A stretch of DNA of 64,000 bases from Acidimicrobiia bacterium (GTDB lineage Bacteria; Actinomycetota; Acidimicrobiia; Acidimicrobiales; SKKL01): assembly GCA_016649895.1 (NCBI GenBank), contig JAENWR010000004.1:1-64000 (forward strand), in the 5' to 3' direction. The translations under genes were made by a program, and so were the position numbers. Position 1 is the first letter of the stretch. Each line of letters opens with the position of its first letter. Below are positions 9,201 through 18,524 of this stretch, piece by piece. The notes beneath the pieces are model-generated. The model saw nothing but the letters and a program-made list of their open reading frames with translations, ran no database searches and was not told where the DNA came from.

Positions 9201-10356
9201 CGAGAACTGGCCCGGCGAGGCAACCCTCAAGGTATCCAAAGTTTGGTTCCGGGCTGATGGCTGGAACGGCAAGGTGCTTCTCGAAGGGCGTGAAGTTGCA
9301 GAGATTACTGGTTACCTCGATGCTGGATCGCGAGTGTCAGGTGTCCCGAATCGGCTCGTTGGTGAGGGCAAACGATCTTTCAAAGGCTCCGACCTAGGTG
9401 GAAATGGCTTTGTGTTGTCTGAAGCAGAGGCACATAGCCTTCGGGCGACTGACGAACGCAATAGTGCTGTCACGTTCCGCTATTTGAACGGCGAGGATCT
9501 AAACTCCCGAGCCGACCTTTCGGCCAGCCGTTGGGTCATCAACTTTTTCGACTGGCCGCTCGAGAAGGCGCAGTCGTATTCCGCCCCGTATGCCATCGTT
9601 GAGGCGCGAGTGCGGCCGTACCGCCTGACCGTGAATCGCGAGAGTCACCGTAAGTGGTGGTGGCACTACGGCGATAAGCGCCCGGAACTCTATGACGTGA
9701 TCCAGGGATACTCTCGAGTCCTTGTAATTGCGCAGGTGAGCAAGACCCTTCAGCCGGCTTTCGTTCCAACTGACCAGGTACTGTCGGCCATGTTGATTGT
9801 GTTCGCCTACGATGATGACTTTCATTTTGGCGTATTGGCGAGCAATTTGCATGGGATCTGGGTCGCCAAATATGCATCGACCTTGCGTAGCGACCTTCGC
9901 TATACGCCGTCAGACGTGTTTGAAACATTTCCCCAGCCAGGGTCGAACGCTGTGGTCGATTTGGCCGGTCGATCACTTGATGAATTCCGGTGCGATCTAA
10001 TGGCCCGAACCCAGCTCGGCCTCACGAAGACCTACAACCAGGTTCACGCGCCCGCCGAGGGAGCCCCGGACATCGTCAGGCTCCGGGAACTTCACATCGA
10101 GCTCGATTGTGCGGTCCGGGATGCCTACGGCTGGACCGATCTCAAGCTGAACCACCAACACTGGGAAACGCCGCAAGGGATGCGGTTCACGGTGAGCCCT
10201 GAGGCGAAGGACGAGCTGCTCGACCGCCTACTGGAGCTGAATCAGGAGCGATATGCCTCGGAGGTCGCGGCCGGCCTGCACGACAAGAAGACGAAGAAGG
10301 TAGCGGCGAAGCGGGCAATGAAGGCTGAGAACCCGTCCCAGGAGACGTTGCTGTGA
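6217..10356 (+). CDS. drmMI: DISARM class 1 adenine N6 DNA methyltransferase DrmMI
   Basis: A 1,379-residue N6-adenine methylase like other large Type IIG/BREX-PglX-type enzymes. The SAM-binding motif (CDPAVGSGA, about residues 631-639) and the catalytic motif NPPF (about 909) are intact. The protein would mark host DNA at the DISARM site. The part after NPPF, roughly 9,000-10,020, uses AT-richer codons than the rest (29 of 60 bases are G or C in 9,781-9,840, against 37 of 60 in 8,281-8,340), suggesting that the target-recognition region was exchanged by recombination. The ATG at 6217 overlaps the drmD stop; the end overlaps the GTG of drmA by 4 bp. Confidence 0.92.
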   Translation: MARSRSAPERRGPVANPKAAIQDWLTLVDPDGAFLTTTELAAVFPHGFEPMPADKRTELRARVADLGTDAADRSDLRRWLLETALDWDDQLVDGQAIPATASIRAPEHGIQLRPDLVLLDVEDPNKARLGVFVWPLGTRLDRRTDITVSGDTWPASPIQRAETWCREGSIPLALVTDDDQWVLVWGPRGAPAASCRWRVGDLADERILQSGLVALFGARRFFAVADDETLEKLFERAANAEAEVTKGLGSSVRRSVELLVAAISRDDVASNGTVLDGVASTEVYESAVTVLMRLVFLLFAEERRLLPAEDPLWAESYSVLTLRDDLRTSSARDGEDALERRSTAWHRLLATFRAVHGGVNHDRLTLPAYGGSLFDPDRFPFLEGRRPPDHLVVNDIDLGPAPDAATGPELPVAIDDRTVLAILDALLTVEVKSGRTKVAQRVSYKALDVEQIGHCYEGLLDHGCAPVEQLAVGLIGSDGNEPEFTITELEAHLAIGPDSLCEWLADKTRCNKKATALEKLLDEEPSGVDLARLRVACGHDDGTVARVLPFWGLIRADLRGLPVVLLPGSQFVTQTSTRRNMGAQYTTKALAEEVVQYALEPLVYEPGPQNETDPTKWKLRTPAEIVRLRVCDPAVGSGAILTAAGRYLADRLVESVVEHGPGEGPFAGRLAELGEAPADEQTVLARREIVDHCLYGVDKNPVAAEMAKLSLWLTTMARERPFTFLDHAIQVGDALLGITDMEQLRWLHLDPAERRGKRGFESVAIDLRLDEAVELARRLQELSVVTVRDATEKQLLHEELQVTLGDLSVVADAIVGAALSTAGKSAGSLEQRLDSQMDRIRAALDDGRPYIERRAAIDVLRGVSTTWLRSDLPDEVPMPWERQCLHWPLAFPEVFLAEGRTGFDSIVGNPPFLGDAKITSTLGTSFREYLVERIAQTRGRADLIGFFVRRIRRLLGRAGAAGILATNTVAQGDTREVGLDYLVGTGSALYRAVKSENWPGEATLKVSKVWFRADGWNGKVLLEGREVAEITGYLDAGSRVSGVPNRLVGEGKRSFKGSDLGGNGFVLSEAEAHSLRATDERNSAVTFRYLNGEDLNSRADLSASRWVINFFDWPLEKAQSYSAPYAIVEARVRPYRLTVNRESHRKWWWHYGDKRPELYDVIQGYSRVLVIAQVSKTLQPAFVPTDQVLSAMLIVFAYDDDFHFGVLASNLHGIWVAKYASTLRSDLRYTPSDVFETFPQPGSNAVVDLAGRSLDEFRCDLMARTQLGLTKTYNQVHAPAEGAPDIVRLRELHIELDCAVRDAYGWTDLKLNHQHWETPQGMRFTVSPEAKDELLDRLLELNQERYASEVAAGLHDKKTKKVAAKRAMKAENPSQETLL

Positions 10357-13300
10357 GCACCACCCCCACCCCGGCGGAGCTGCGATCCGAGCTCGAGCGC
10401 CTCGTCCTGACGGACCTGCTGGGTCCGTCGGACACCCACGAGCAGCTGCCGGGCGTTCGTAGCCCGGTGCGGGAGTGGTACCTGGTCGGGATGCTGGCCC
10501 CGATGGGGACCATCGTCGACCCGAGTCGCAACGATGGTGACGACCTGCAAGACGGGGACGAGGGCGGTGCTCCGGGTCCCGATGACCGGCCGTCGAAGGT
10601 GGTGCTGTTCCCGTCATCGGTGGGGCTGACAGCCGCAGTCGACCCGTCGTGTTCGTCGCTGGAGGTCTCGGCATCGTGGGGTCGGTACGAGAAGATCGAC
10701 AACCCGGATGAGACGGCGGTGCGTGAGTACGCGCGCCTGTGGCAACGGCACCCCGCTGGTGGAATGGTGACGGTGCGGCTGGTCGAAGGCGACATCGACC
10801 CATTCGCACCCGATCCTGCCCAGCCGGAGGTAGTGGTCCGTGGACGTTGTCGGGCGACACCGAATTGCTGGTTGATCACGCTTTTCCTGGTCAACGAGCA
10901 GATGCCGACGGCGACCAACATCGATGAGCGGTGGCTGTTCCAGATCGATCTGTCAGCAGCAGCCGGCGATGGTTCGGCAGTGTTCGTGGGTCGCCAACTC
11001 GCTCTTCCTCAGGAGACGACCCACAGCGATGCGGAGCTACGGCATCTGGACCTGCTCTACCGGGAGAAGGTCGAGTTCGCGGTTGGCCACGGCATCGCAG
11101 TACACGCTGATGCGGCGCCTGATGACCCACACCGGGCCACAGCGGTGCGGACGGCGGTGATCCCGCGCTCGGAGGTCGCGAAGGTCGAGGCGCCTGGACC
11201 CGACGATCCCGCACTCGACGAAGTCGAGCGGGAGCTGATGGGCCGCGTCGACTTCGACATGGAGGCGCTGTCGAAGCTCGACGGGCCGGCCGCCACGGCC
11301 GCGCTTTGCCCGCTCGCAGATGCCTATGACCGGTGGCTCCGTCGCCAGGAAGCCCGCGTAGCTGGATTCAGCGGTGAGGAGGCCGAGGCGGCGCGGGTAG
11401 CGGTTGACACCGCCCGGGGCATCGCAGCACGCCTGCGGGTCGGCATCGAGTTGCTGACATCTGATCCGGTGGCGGCTGAGGCGTTCGCGTTTGCCAACCA
11501 CACGATGTGGCAACAGCGCGTCCACACGCTCGTCGGCTTGGCACGGCGTGACGATCCGAAGCTGAACCTGGCCGATGCCGAGGCCCTGATCGCCACCACG
11601 CCGAACTGGTCGTGGCGGCCGTTCCAGATCGCCTTCGTGCTCGTGAACCTCCCATCGCTGGCCGATCCCACCCACGCCGAACGCCAGCTCAATACCGGCA
11701 CTGCCGATCTGTTGTTCTTCCCGACCGGTGGCGGCAAGACCGAGGCCTACCTGGGTCTGACCGCGTTCACCCTCGCGATCCGCCGGCTCCAGGGTGACGT
11801 CGACGGCCACTCGGGCGAGGGCGGTGTCGGGGTGTTGATGCGCTACACCCTGCGATTGCTGACCTCCCAGCAGTTCCAGCGCGCCGCCACGCTGATCTGT
11901 GCCTGTGAAGTGCGCCGCCGGGAACTCGTCGCCGCTGGTGACGAACGGTGGGGTGAGACCCCCTTCCGGATCGGAATGTGGGTGGGAGGTTCGGTCAGCG
12001 CCAACAAGACCCAGGACGCGGCCCGCGATCTCGATGACCTGCGCAACACCGGGTGGGCCAAAGGTGCAGGCCCGACTTCCCTGGTGGCGTGCCCGTGGTG
12101 TGGCGAGGAGCTCGACCCCAAGCGCGACGCCACCTCGCACAAACACCTGTGGCGGACGCTCATCACCTGCGGCGACTCGAAAGGCCGTTGCCCTTTCACG
12201 GCGAAGCGCTCGGACGGCGAGGGGATCCCGGTCGTCAGCGTCGACGAGGAGATCTACCGGCTTCTGCCCGACCTGGTGATCGCCACGGCGGACAAGTTCG
12301 CCCAGCTCCCGTGGCAGGGAGCGACCAGCGCGCTGTTCGGGCGCGTGACGCGCAAGTGCTCCCGCCATGGCTTCCGTACGTCTGACTTGGACGTCGTCGG
12401 TGATCACAAGGAAGCCGACAAGCACGCCAAGGCCGGGGATCTCGATGCCGCCACCACCAACGACTGCCTGCCTCGCCGTCCGCCCGATCTGATCATCCAG
12501 GACGAGCTTCACCTGATCGCCGGACCGCTCGGTTCGCTGTTCGGGTTGTACGAGACGGCGATCGACGAAATCGCCTCGTGGACCGTCGACGGCAAGCCCT
12601 CGCGTCCGAAGGTGGTCGCCTCGACGGCCACGATCCGTCGTGCCGAGCATCAGACCTACAACCTGTTCTGTCGTCGCCTCGCGGTGTTCCCCCCGCAGGT
12701 CCTCGACGCCGGTGACTCGTTCTTCGCCGTGGAACGCCCGCTCGATGAGACACCGGGCCGGCTGTACCTAGGGGTCTGCGGGATGGGGCAGCGGTTCAAG
12801 TCCGTCGCCACCCGCGTCTACACGACGATGATGGCGGCCTCTCAGGTGCTCTACGAGAAGCACGGGGCGGCGGCGGACCCGTGGATGACGACCGTTGGCT
12901 ACTTCAATGCCCTGCGGGAGCTGGGCGGGATGCGCCGCATGCTCGACGACGACGTGTCGAACCGTCTCCGCCGTACCGATCGTCGGGGACTCGCCAACCG
13001 CTACGTGAACGAGGTCAAGGAACTGACCTCGCGGATCAGCTCGAGCGACATCCCTGCCACGCTCGACCAGCTCGGGGTGCGCTTTACCGGCACGAAGCCG
13101 GAGAAGGGCCGCTATCCGGTCGACGTCGTTCTGGCGACGAACATGATCTCGGTCGGCGTCGACGTCCCCCGCCTCGGCTTGATGATTTGCTCGGGGCAGC
13201 CCAAGACCACGGCCGAGTACATCCAGGCCACCAGCCGAGTCGGGCGAGACAACGCCGGTCCCGGCCTTGTCATCACGCTCTACAACTGGGCACGGCCACG

Positions 13301-13901
13301 AGATCTCTCGCACTACGAGACCTTCGAGCATTACCACCAGACGTACTACCGACAGGTCGAAGCCCTGTCGGTCACACCGTTCGCCCGCCGTGCCCTCGAC
13401 CGTGGGCTCACCGCTCTCATGGTAGCGGAGGCTCGCCACACGAACGCTGCCTGGAACCCGAAGGGCGCGGCCCAGACGGTGCCTGTCAATGAACCGGCGT
13501 TCGACTCGATCGCTGCCGCATTGCGCCACCGCGCCGACCTGGTCGCCAACCCCGCGGCCGCTGCCGAGGTCGATCAGCTCGTCGCCACCCGGCGTGACAA
13601 GTGGTCGAAGCAACAGAAGGCACCGGGCGTCACCCTCACCTATGCCCGAGGTCGGGGCGATGCCATCGACCTGTTGCAGTCGCCCGAGTCGGGGCCTTGG
13701 ACCGAGTTCACCGTCCCCAACTCGCTGCGGGAGGTCGAGGTCGGCGCCAACCTCCTACTTCGCGAGGACGACCCGTCCGACGACCCGACGGCCGAGTACC
13801 CCGACCCGCCCGCCGAAGAGTCCGACGAGGAGACGCCGCTCGCCGCCGAAGACGCTGATGCCGCGGACGGCGACGTGATCATCGACGAGGACGCCCCGTG
13901 A
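10353..13901 (+). CDS. drmA: DISARM protein DrmA, helicase
   Basis: A 1,182-residue superfamily 2 helicase, the normal size for DrmA. Visible motifs are Walker A PTGGGKT (about residue 457), a zinc-ribbon-like CPWCGEEL pair further on, the Walker B-like DELHL (about 716), STATI, and the C-terminal motifs ATNMISVGVD and QATSRVGRD (about 960). The C-terminus is very acidic. DrmA works with DrmB as the core DISARM complex that binds and blocks phage DNA, as known for the family. The GTG start overlaps the drmMI stop (GTGA), and its own stop overlaps the drmB start in the same way. Confidence 0.93.
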   Translation: MSTTPTPAELRSELERLVLTDLLGPSDTHEQLPGVRSPVREWYLVGMLAPMGTIVDPSRNDGDDLQDGDEGGAPGPDDRPSKVVLFPSSVGLTAAVDPSCSSLEVSASWGRYEKIDNPDETAVREYARLWQRHPAGGMVTVRLVEGDIDPFAPDPAQPEVVVRGRCRATPNCWLITLFLVNEQMPTATNIDERWLFQIDLSAAAGDGSAVFVGRQLALPQETTHSDAELRHLDLLYREKVEFAVGHGIAVHADAAPDDPHRATAVRTAVIPRSEVAKVEAPGPDDPALDEVERELMGRVDFDMEALSKLDGPAATAALCPLADAYDRWLRRQEARVAGFSGEEAEAARVAVDTARGIAARLRVGIELLTSDPVAAEAFAFANHTMWQQRVHTLVGLARRDDPKLNLADAEALIATTPNWSWRPFQIAFVLVNLPSLADPTHAERQLNTGTADLLFFPTGGGKTEAYLGLTAFTLAIRRLQGDVDGHSGEGGVGVLMRYTLRLLTSQQFQRAATLICACEVRRRELVAAGDERWGETPFRIGMWVGGSVSANKTQDAARDLDDLRNTGWAKGAGPTSLVACPWCGEELDPKRDATSHKHLWRTLITCGDSKGRCPFTAKRSDGEGIPVVSVDEEIYRLLPDLVIATADKFAQLPWQGATSALFGRVTRKCSRHGFRTSDLDVVGDHKEADKHAKAGDLDAATTNDCLPRRPPDLIIQDELHLIAGPLGSLFGLYETAIDEIASWTVDGKPSRPKVVASTATIRRAEHQTYNLFCRRLAVFPPQVLDAGDSFFAVERPLDETPGRLYLGVCGMGQRFKSVATRVYTTMMAASQVLYEKHGAAADPWMTTVGYFNALRELGGMRRMLDDDVSNRLRRTDRRGLANRYVNEVKELTSRISSSDIPATLDQLGVRFTGTKPEKGRYPVDVVLATNMISVGVDVPRLGLMICSGQPKTTAEYIQATSRVGRDNAGPGLVITLYNWARPRDLSHYETFEHYHQTYYRQVEALSVTPFARRALDRGLTALMVAEARHTNAAWNPKGAAQTVPVNEPAFDSIAAALRHRADLVANPAAAAEVDQLVATRRDKWSKQQKAPGVTLTYARGRGDAIDLLQSPESGPWTEFTVPNSLREVEVGANLLLREDDPSDDPTAEYPDPPAEESDEETPLAAEDADAADGDVIIDEDAP

Positions 13902-15735
13902 GTGCGAAAGGCACTTACGACGGCCCGGTGCGGGTCGGGACGATCCGTCCCAGCCAAGCCATCCACTCCTACGGAGTGGGGTCACTCATCGACCTTCCGA
14001 ACCTGAGCGTCATGGTCGGCGGTCTCGACCGGTGGGACACCACTCGCCAAGAGGTCATCACCGAGGATCGTCTGCTCGACGCAGTGCGCACCCGGCTCGG
14101 CTCCCAGGTCGAGGTACTGCGCGCTCTTCCTGCCGAGCCATCGACGCCAAACCCCTACGACGACTGGGCGCGCGTCGGAGTGCCCGTCTCCATCTTTCCC
14201 CGGTGGCTTCGATGCACCGCGTGCAACCGGCTGTTCCCCGTCGCGTCGGGCGCCCTGAAGCTTGACACGAACATGTACCGGCCCGACCGCACCCGCTATA
14301 CACACCCGAACTGCGACAAGGCCCGCAAGCCGCCGCCCGCCGTGCCGGCCCGATTCGTCGCCGGATGCACCAACGGACACCTCGACGACTTCCCGTGGGT
14401 GCGCTTCGCCCACGACGGCGTCGCTACCTGCCCGAACCCGGTCCTCCAGGTCAACGACATCGGCTCGGGTGGTCGCGCCACCGACCTGCTCGTGAAGTGC
14501 CTCTCGTGTGGGGCCAAGTCGACCCTGGCGAAGGCGTTCGGTCCGGCCGCGAAGGGGGTCATGCCGCAGTGCCGCGGTCGCCATCCCCACCTTGGCCTCG
14601 CGAGCGAACCGTGCGGTGAGCAGCTCCGCTCCCTGGTCCTCGGTGCCTCGAACCTGTGGTTCAACAGCAGCGTCTCGGTTCTCTCGCTTCCCGTTGGTGG
14701 CGGGTCGCTCGGTCAGCTCGTCTACGACAACTGGGACGCGCTCGAAGGCATGCCTGGGAAGGACACCCTGGTCTACACGTTGGGCCGGGACCGGTTGCTT
14801 GCCGCCGCGTTCGCCGGTGTCCACCCTGATGACATGTGGGATGCCATCGAAGCTCGGCGCGCCGGAGCCACTGCGCTACCTGGAGCCGATGTGCACGGCC
14901 CGGAGTGGGTCGCACTTACCAGCGGATCCCAGGGGCAGACCTCGCCTCACTTCGAGGCTGAACCAATCGACGCACCGGCCGACTTCGCCGGGAAGCTCGC
15001 CGGCGTCACGCTCGCGCACCGGCTACGGGTGGTCACCGCCTTGTGCGGCTTCAGTCGGATCAGCGCCGGCGAACCCGGCGACCCACGCGCCACCGTGCGC
15101 CTCGAGACCAAGGCTCACCCGCCTGGGTGCCGGTAGTGGAGAACCGAGGCGAAGGGGTCTTCCTCCGTTTCGATGAGGCTGCTGTTCAAGAGTGGGAGGC
15201 GGCTGCGTTCGACAACCCGTTGTTTGCCACCATGCGTCGGGCCCATCGGGAGTACCGGCAGGCCCGCAACCTTGATCCCAGCGAAGGGTGGCCCGGCGAG
15301 CGGTACGTGCTGCTCCACTCTCTCGCTCACGCGCTCATCAACGAGCTGGCCATCGAATGTGGCTACTCGTCGGCGTCGATCAGCGAACGCATCTACAGCC
15401 GACCGCCTGGCTATGGCCCCGAGCCGATGGCCGGCATCTTGCTCTACACGTCCGCTCCTGATGCGGAAGGCACGCTCGGCGGACTCGTGAACCTTGGTAA
15501 GCCGAGCGAGCTGGGTCCGATCCTTCGCCGTGCCCTCGAGCGCTCCGGGCTGTGCAGCTCCGATCCGCTTTGTGCCGATCACGAACCAGATGCCGCCACC
15601 GGTGCACTCCACGGGGCCTGCTGTCATGCCTGCCTACTCGTGGCCGAGACCAGCTGTGAGCGGGGCAACCGATATCTCGACCGATCAGTCCTGGTCGACA
15701 CCTTCGGGCACACCGGGCTGGAGTTCTTCGCTTGA
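13898..15735 (+). CDS. drmB: DISARM protein DrmB (DUF1998), frameshifted in this sequence
   Basis: Two reading frames together give one full-length DrmB. The first (13898-15136) has the N-terminal IRPSQAIHSYGVGSLIDLPN signature and several zinc-binding Cys pairs (CTACNRLF, CLSCGAKS). The second continues from about 15,118 with AWVPVVENRGEGVFLRF, the DUF1998 core HSLAHALINELAIECGY, and the final Cys cluster CCHACLLVAETSCERG. The break is at about 15,113-15,125, where one base is missing in a run of C (CACCCGCC where CACCCCGCC would keep the frame). It may be an assembly error or a real lesion; a real one would remove the DUF1998 half and probably inactivate DISARM. The end overlaps the TTG start of drmC. 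Confidence 0.88.
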
Positions 15736-16475
15736 GCGAGCTCGCCGATGCTGTAGCCGCAACGGTCGGAGTGCTTGGCCGCGCCCACGTCCGGACCCTG
15801 GCCGACGCGTACCGCGACAGCGGCCCGTTCTCGGCCGCCTTCGCCACGAAAGCCGCGCAGGCGGTTCCGGCGCCCCATCACGACGAGGTCGCGAGCCTCA
15901 ATGCAGCCTGGGCCGCTCACCCCGACCTTCCCGGCGTCGCCCTCGCGGTGGCCCTTGAATCTGTGCAAGCCGCACAACGCGGTGCCGACGTACCCGCCGT
16001 CGAAGTCGTGGTCACCGGCCCTGATTCTCCTGCGGCACCGGTACGGCTCACGTCCGAGGTCGTCCGCCAGCTCATCGACCAGGCCACCCACCGTGTGACC
16101 CTCGTCAGTTACGCCGCCTACCGGATGGCCGCTGTGATCGCTGCACTCGATGCCGCCGTTGCCCGCGGGGTGACCGTGAACCTCATCCTCGAATCCGCGG
16201 CGAACCTCGACGGCGGGGGAGGGGCCCACGCCTATGCCAAGTACCGCACCTATCACTGGCCCACGGACCGTCGGGAACCACCCGACGCCAAGCTCCACGC
16301 GAAGGCCGTCATCATCGACAGCAGCGACGTGCTGCTCACCAGCGCCAACATGACGAACGCCGCGTACGACAAGAACATCGAGCTCGGCGTCCTCTGCCGT
16401 GGCGGCGGCGTCGCCCGGCAGGTCCAGGCTCACTTCGACGCCCTGATATCCCGCGGCATCCTCGAACCGGTGTAG
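15732..16475 (+). CDS. drmC: DISARM protein DrmC, phospholipase D-like
   Basis: A 247-residue protein with a C-terminal PLD/HKD motif, KLHAKAVIIDSSDVLLTSANMT, shortened here to its key part HxK(x)4D followed by SAN. DrmC is the PLD-domain subunit of DISARM and is reported as dispensable in some settings. The TTG start at 15732 overlaps the drmB stop (TTGA), so it is translationally coupled, as are all earlier gene joins in this operon. Only one clear HKD motif is visible, so activity would need a dimer. Confidence 0.9.
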   Translation: MSELADAVAATVGVLGRAHVRTLADAYRDSGPFSAAFATKAAQAVPAPHHDEVASLNAAWAAHPDLPGVALAVALESVQAAQRGADVPAVEVVVTGPDSPAAPVRLTSEVVRQLIDQATHRVTLVSYAAYRMAAVIAALDAAVARGVTVNLILESAANLDGGGGAHAYAKYRTYHWPTDRREPPDAKLHAKAVIIDSSDVLLTSANMTNAAYDKNIELGVLCRGGGVARQVQAHFDALISRGILEPV

Positions 16476-16575
16476 TGGCTGTGCGGGATACCGGCTCTGA
16501 TGGATGTCGCTTGATGGATGTGCAGGCGGCGGGGCGAACCCTCGAGCCTGCTGGCGAGGGCTGGGAGATTCAACC

Positions 16576-17886
16576 GTGGGCACGCACGTGAACGACCCAT
16601 CCGACGCTGACATCGAGTTGGCCACCAAGCTGCTCGCAGCATGGGACAACGGCGATGGAACCTCGAAGAGCGAGCTTGAACGAGTCCACTGGGGTGACGG
16701 CAGCTCCCACGGCCGTCGCTTCGACCGCTTCATCCGGCAGAACCTTGGTGTACCAACGACTCGCCGATCGAGACAGACCGATCGGATCGCGGACCTCGAA
16801 GCTCAAGTCCGAGGGTTGGGCAGCAGTCCTGTTGGGTCCGAGCCCCCACCGTGGGAGGTCCAACTTCTCCACGCACGCGATGCATGCCTCTCGGGGCTGA
16901 GCGTCTGGAACGATCCATCGGCACGCTTTCGGACTGGGACGTTCTCCCTCCTGTTCGTCACTGCATGGAACAGTCTGGCCATCTCGATCCTGCAGAAGAA
17001 CGAGAACGAGTGGCGAAAGATCGACCAGCGCGGGAATCCATGTCTGTCCTCCGCCGGGGTGGAGCAGTCGGAAGACACGATGACCCTGGTCGGCGCCGCG
17101 TTCGCCGGAAGCGCTCACATGGGGCTGCGGGAGAACATCCGCGTCTGGGTAGACCTCCGCAACTCGGTTGCGCACCGGCACCTGCCAGCACTCGACATTT
17201 CGGTGATCCCTCACGCCCAGGCAGGACTGCTCAACTTCGAGAACGTCGTAGCGGATGAGTTCGGCGATGAGTTCGGACTCGCCGAGTGTTTGTCGGTTCC
17301 GCTCCAGCTCTCAGGCTTCCGGGACCCTGGAGTGTTGAGGTCAGCGAAGAAGCTCCAGGCAGGATTGCCCTTGGACGTTCAGGCGATTCTCTCCCGGGCC
17401 GAGGAGGCCACGCCCGAGCTCCTCGCAGACCCCACCTTCAGCCTTCGTGTCGCATTCATCCCGACGGTTCCGGGATCAGGACGCAGTCCGGACGCCGTCG
17501 CCTACTTCATGAAACCCGGGGAGGTCCCGGACGAGTTGGTGGGAGTCGTCGAGCGGTATGTGGTGCTGCCCAAGGTGGGAATGAGCGCGCGCCCCAACCT
17601 CGCGGCCTCCCAAGTCATGGCCGAAGTCGTGCGTCGGACCGGGTTCAAGTTCAACTCCCAGCACCACATCGAAGCAGCGCGACGTCTCAACGTCCGTCCC
17701 GCCGCGGGCGAGGACGACCGCACGATCGACCTCCAGCACGCCGAGTACATCACGAGCTTCAAGCGGTACCTCTACAGCCAGGCCTGGATCGATCTCCTCG
17801 TAGCGAAGTGTTCGACGCCGGAGAACTTCCTCGAGGCCACGGGCAGAGACGCCGTTCCGGTCCCTGAGGTCGACGGGGGGGATTGA
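16576..17886 (+). CDS. DUF3644-type protein with HEPN RNase-like motif
   Basis: About 436 residues from the GTG at 16576, chosen because GGGAG lies about 9 bases upstream; GTG 16588 is an alternative. The N-terminal 60 residues look like a small DNA-binding domain. The middle (about residues 95-205) resembles DUF3644: RFRTGTFSLLFVTAWNSLAI, then RNSVAH in a helix, which fits the R-x4-H signature of HEPN ribonucleases. The remaining half has no recognised domain. It follows drmC by 100 bp on the same strand and sits inside the defence island, so an RNA-targeting abortive role is a reasonable inference, not shown. Confidence 0.6.
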   Translation: MGTHVNDPSDADIELATKLLAAWDNGDGTSKSELERVHWGDGSSHGRRFDRFIRQNLGVPTTRRSRQTDRIADLEAQVRGLGSSPVGSEPPPWEVQLLHARDACLSGLSVWNDPSARFRTGTFSLLFVTAWNSLAISILQKNENEWRKIDQRGNPCLSSAGVEQSEDTMTLVGAAFAGSAHMGLRENIRVWVDLRNSVAHRHLPALDISVIPHAQAGLLNFENVVADEFGDEFGLAECLSVPLQLSGFRDPGVLRSAKKLQAGLPLDVQAILSRAEEATPELLADPTFSLRVAFIPTVPGSGRSPDAVAYFMKPGEVPDELVGVVERYVVLPKVGMSARPNLAASQVMAEVVRRTGFKFNSQHHIEAARRLNVRPAAGEDDRTIDLQHAEYITSFKRYLYSQAWIDLLVAKCSTPENFLEATGRDAVPVPEVDGGD

Positions 17887-17890
17887 GCCG

Positions 17891-18523
17891 TCAGGCGTCG
17901 TTCATGCCGAGACTGCGCAGCGCCTTGACGGTGATGCCCCGTCGATCGGCTTCGGCGCGTAGCGAGCGCTGCTCGGCGGCCTCGCGTCGCCGCTCGGCCA
18001 TGAGCGCCTCGACCGTGACGTTCCTGCGCTTCGCCTCGTCGATGGTCCGCATCTGCTTCGCCATGGCTTTGCTCGACTCCTTCGGGGCCGGTCGGGCAGC
18101 GGCTGCCGCTGCGGGCGTCTGGGGTCGGGGCGGGGGTGCACGCCGCTTCTGGCCGGAGGAGATCACCGGCTTGGATGTCGCCGACCGCCCCGTCGCCTGA
18201 GACGCGGTGGACGGCTTCATGCGCTCGGCGAGAACGTCGTGAACGGAACGGCCAGCCGCAGCTGCCTGCGCCTTGATCGACTCGGCGTCGGAGGCGCCGG
18301 CGAGCCCACGGGTCCGAACCTGGCGGGGCGTCCTGATGATCTCTGGAGCGCGTTGCGGGCCCTTGTCCTGGTTCCCAGGCTTCGCCTTCTTCTGCTTCTT
18401 CTTGCGGCGGGGTTCGAGAAGTTCGATCGGGACCTGCTCGTCGGCATCCAGACGCGCCGAGAGGTCGTGGTTCCGAGCAAGGCGCACCTCGCTGCTCGCT
18501 CGGGGCCAGTTCATCCGCGCCAC
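17891..18523 (-). CDS. Hypothetical protein, Lys/Arg/Ala-rich
   Basis: A 210-residue, highly basic and low-complexity protein. It has a lysine cluster (RRKKKQKKAK, about residues 39-48), a Pro/Ala-rich linker, and a helical C-terminus with two similar short blocks (DEAKRRNVTVEALMAERR and EADRRGITVKALRSLG) that resemble HTH or SAP-like DNA-binding helices. It starts (GTG 18523, or ATG 18514) immediately after the stop of the upstream DUF6308 gene, so it is the last gene of that operon. No family is recognised; nucleic acid binding is a guess from composition. Confidence 0.5.
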   Translation of the reverse strand: MARMNWPRASSEVRLARNHDLSARLDADEQVPIELLEPRRKKKQKKAKPGNQDKGPQRAPEIIRTPRQVRTRGLAGASDAESIKAQAAAAGRSVHDVLAERMKPSTASQATGRSATSKPVISSGQKRRAPPPRPQTPAAAAAARPAPKESSKAMAKQMRTIDEAKRRNVTVEALMAERRREAAEQRSLRAEADRRGITVKALRSLGMNDA

Positions 18524-18524
18524 G

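Noticed and set aside
13898-15735. Programmed frameshifting in drmB
   Set aside because: No slippery heptamer followed by a clear stem or pseudoknot is apparent at 15,113-15,125; a simple one-base loss in a C run explains it better.
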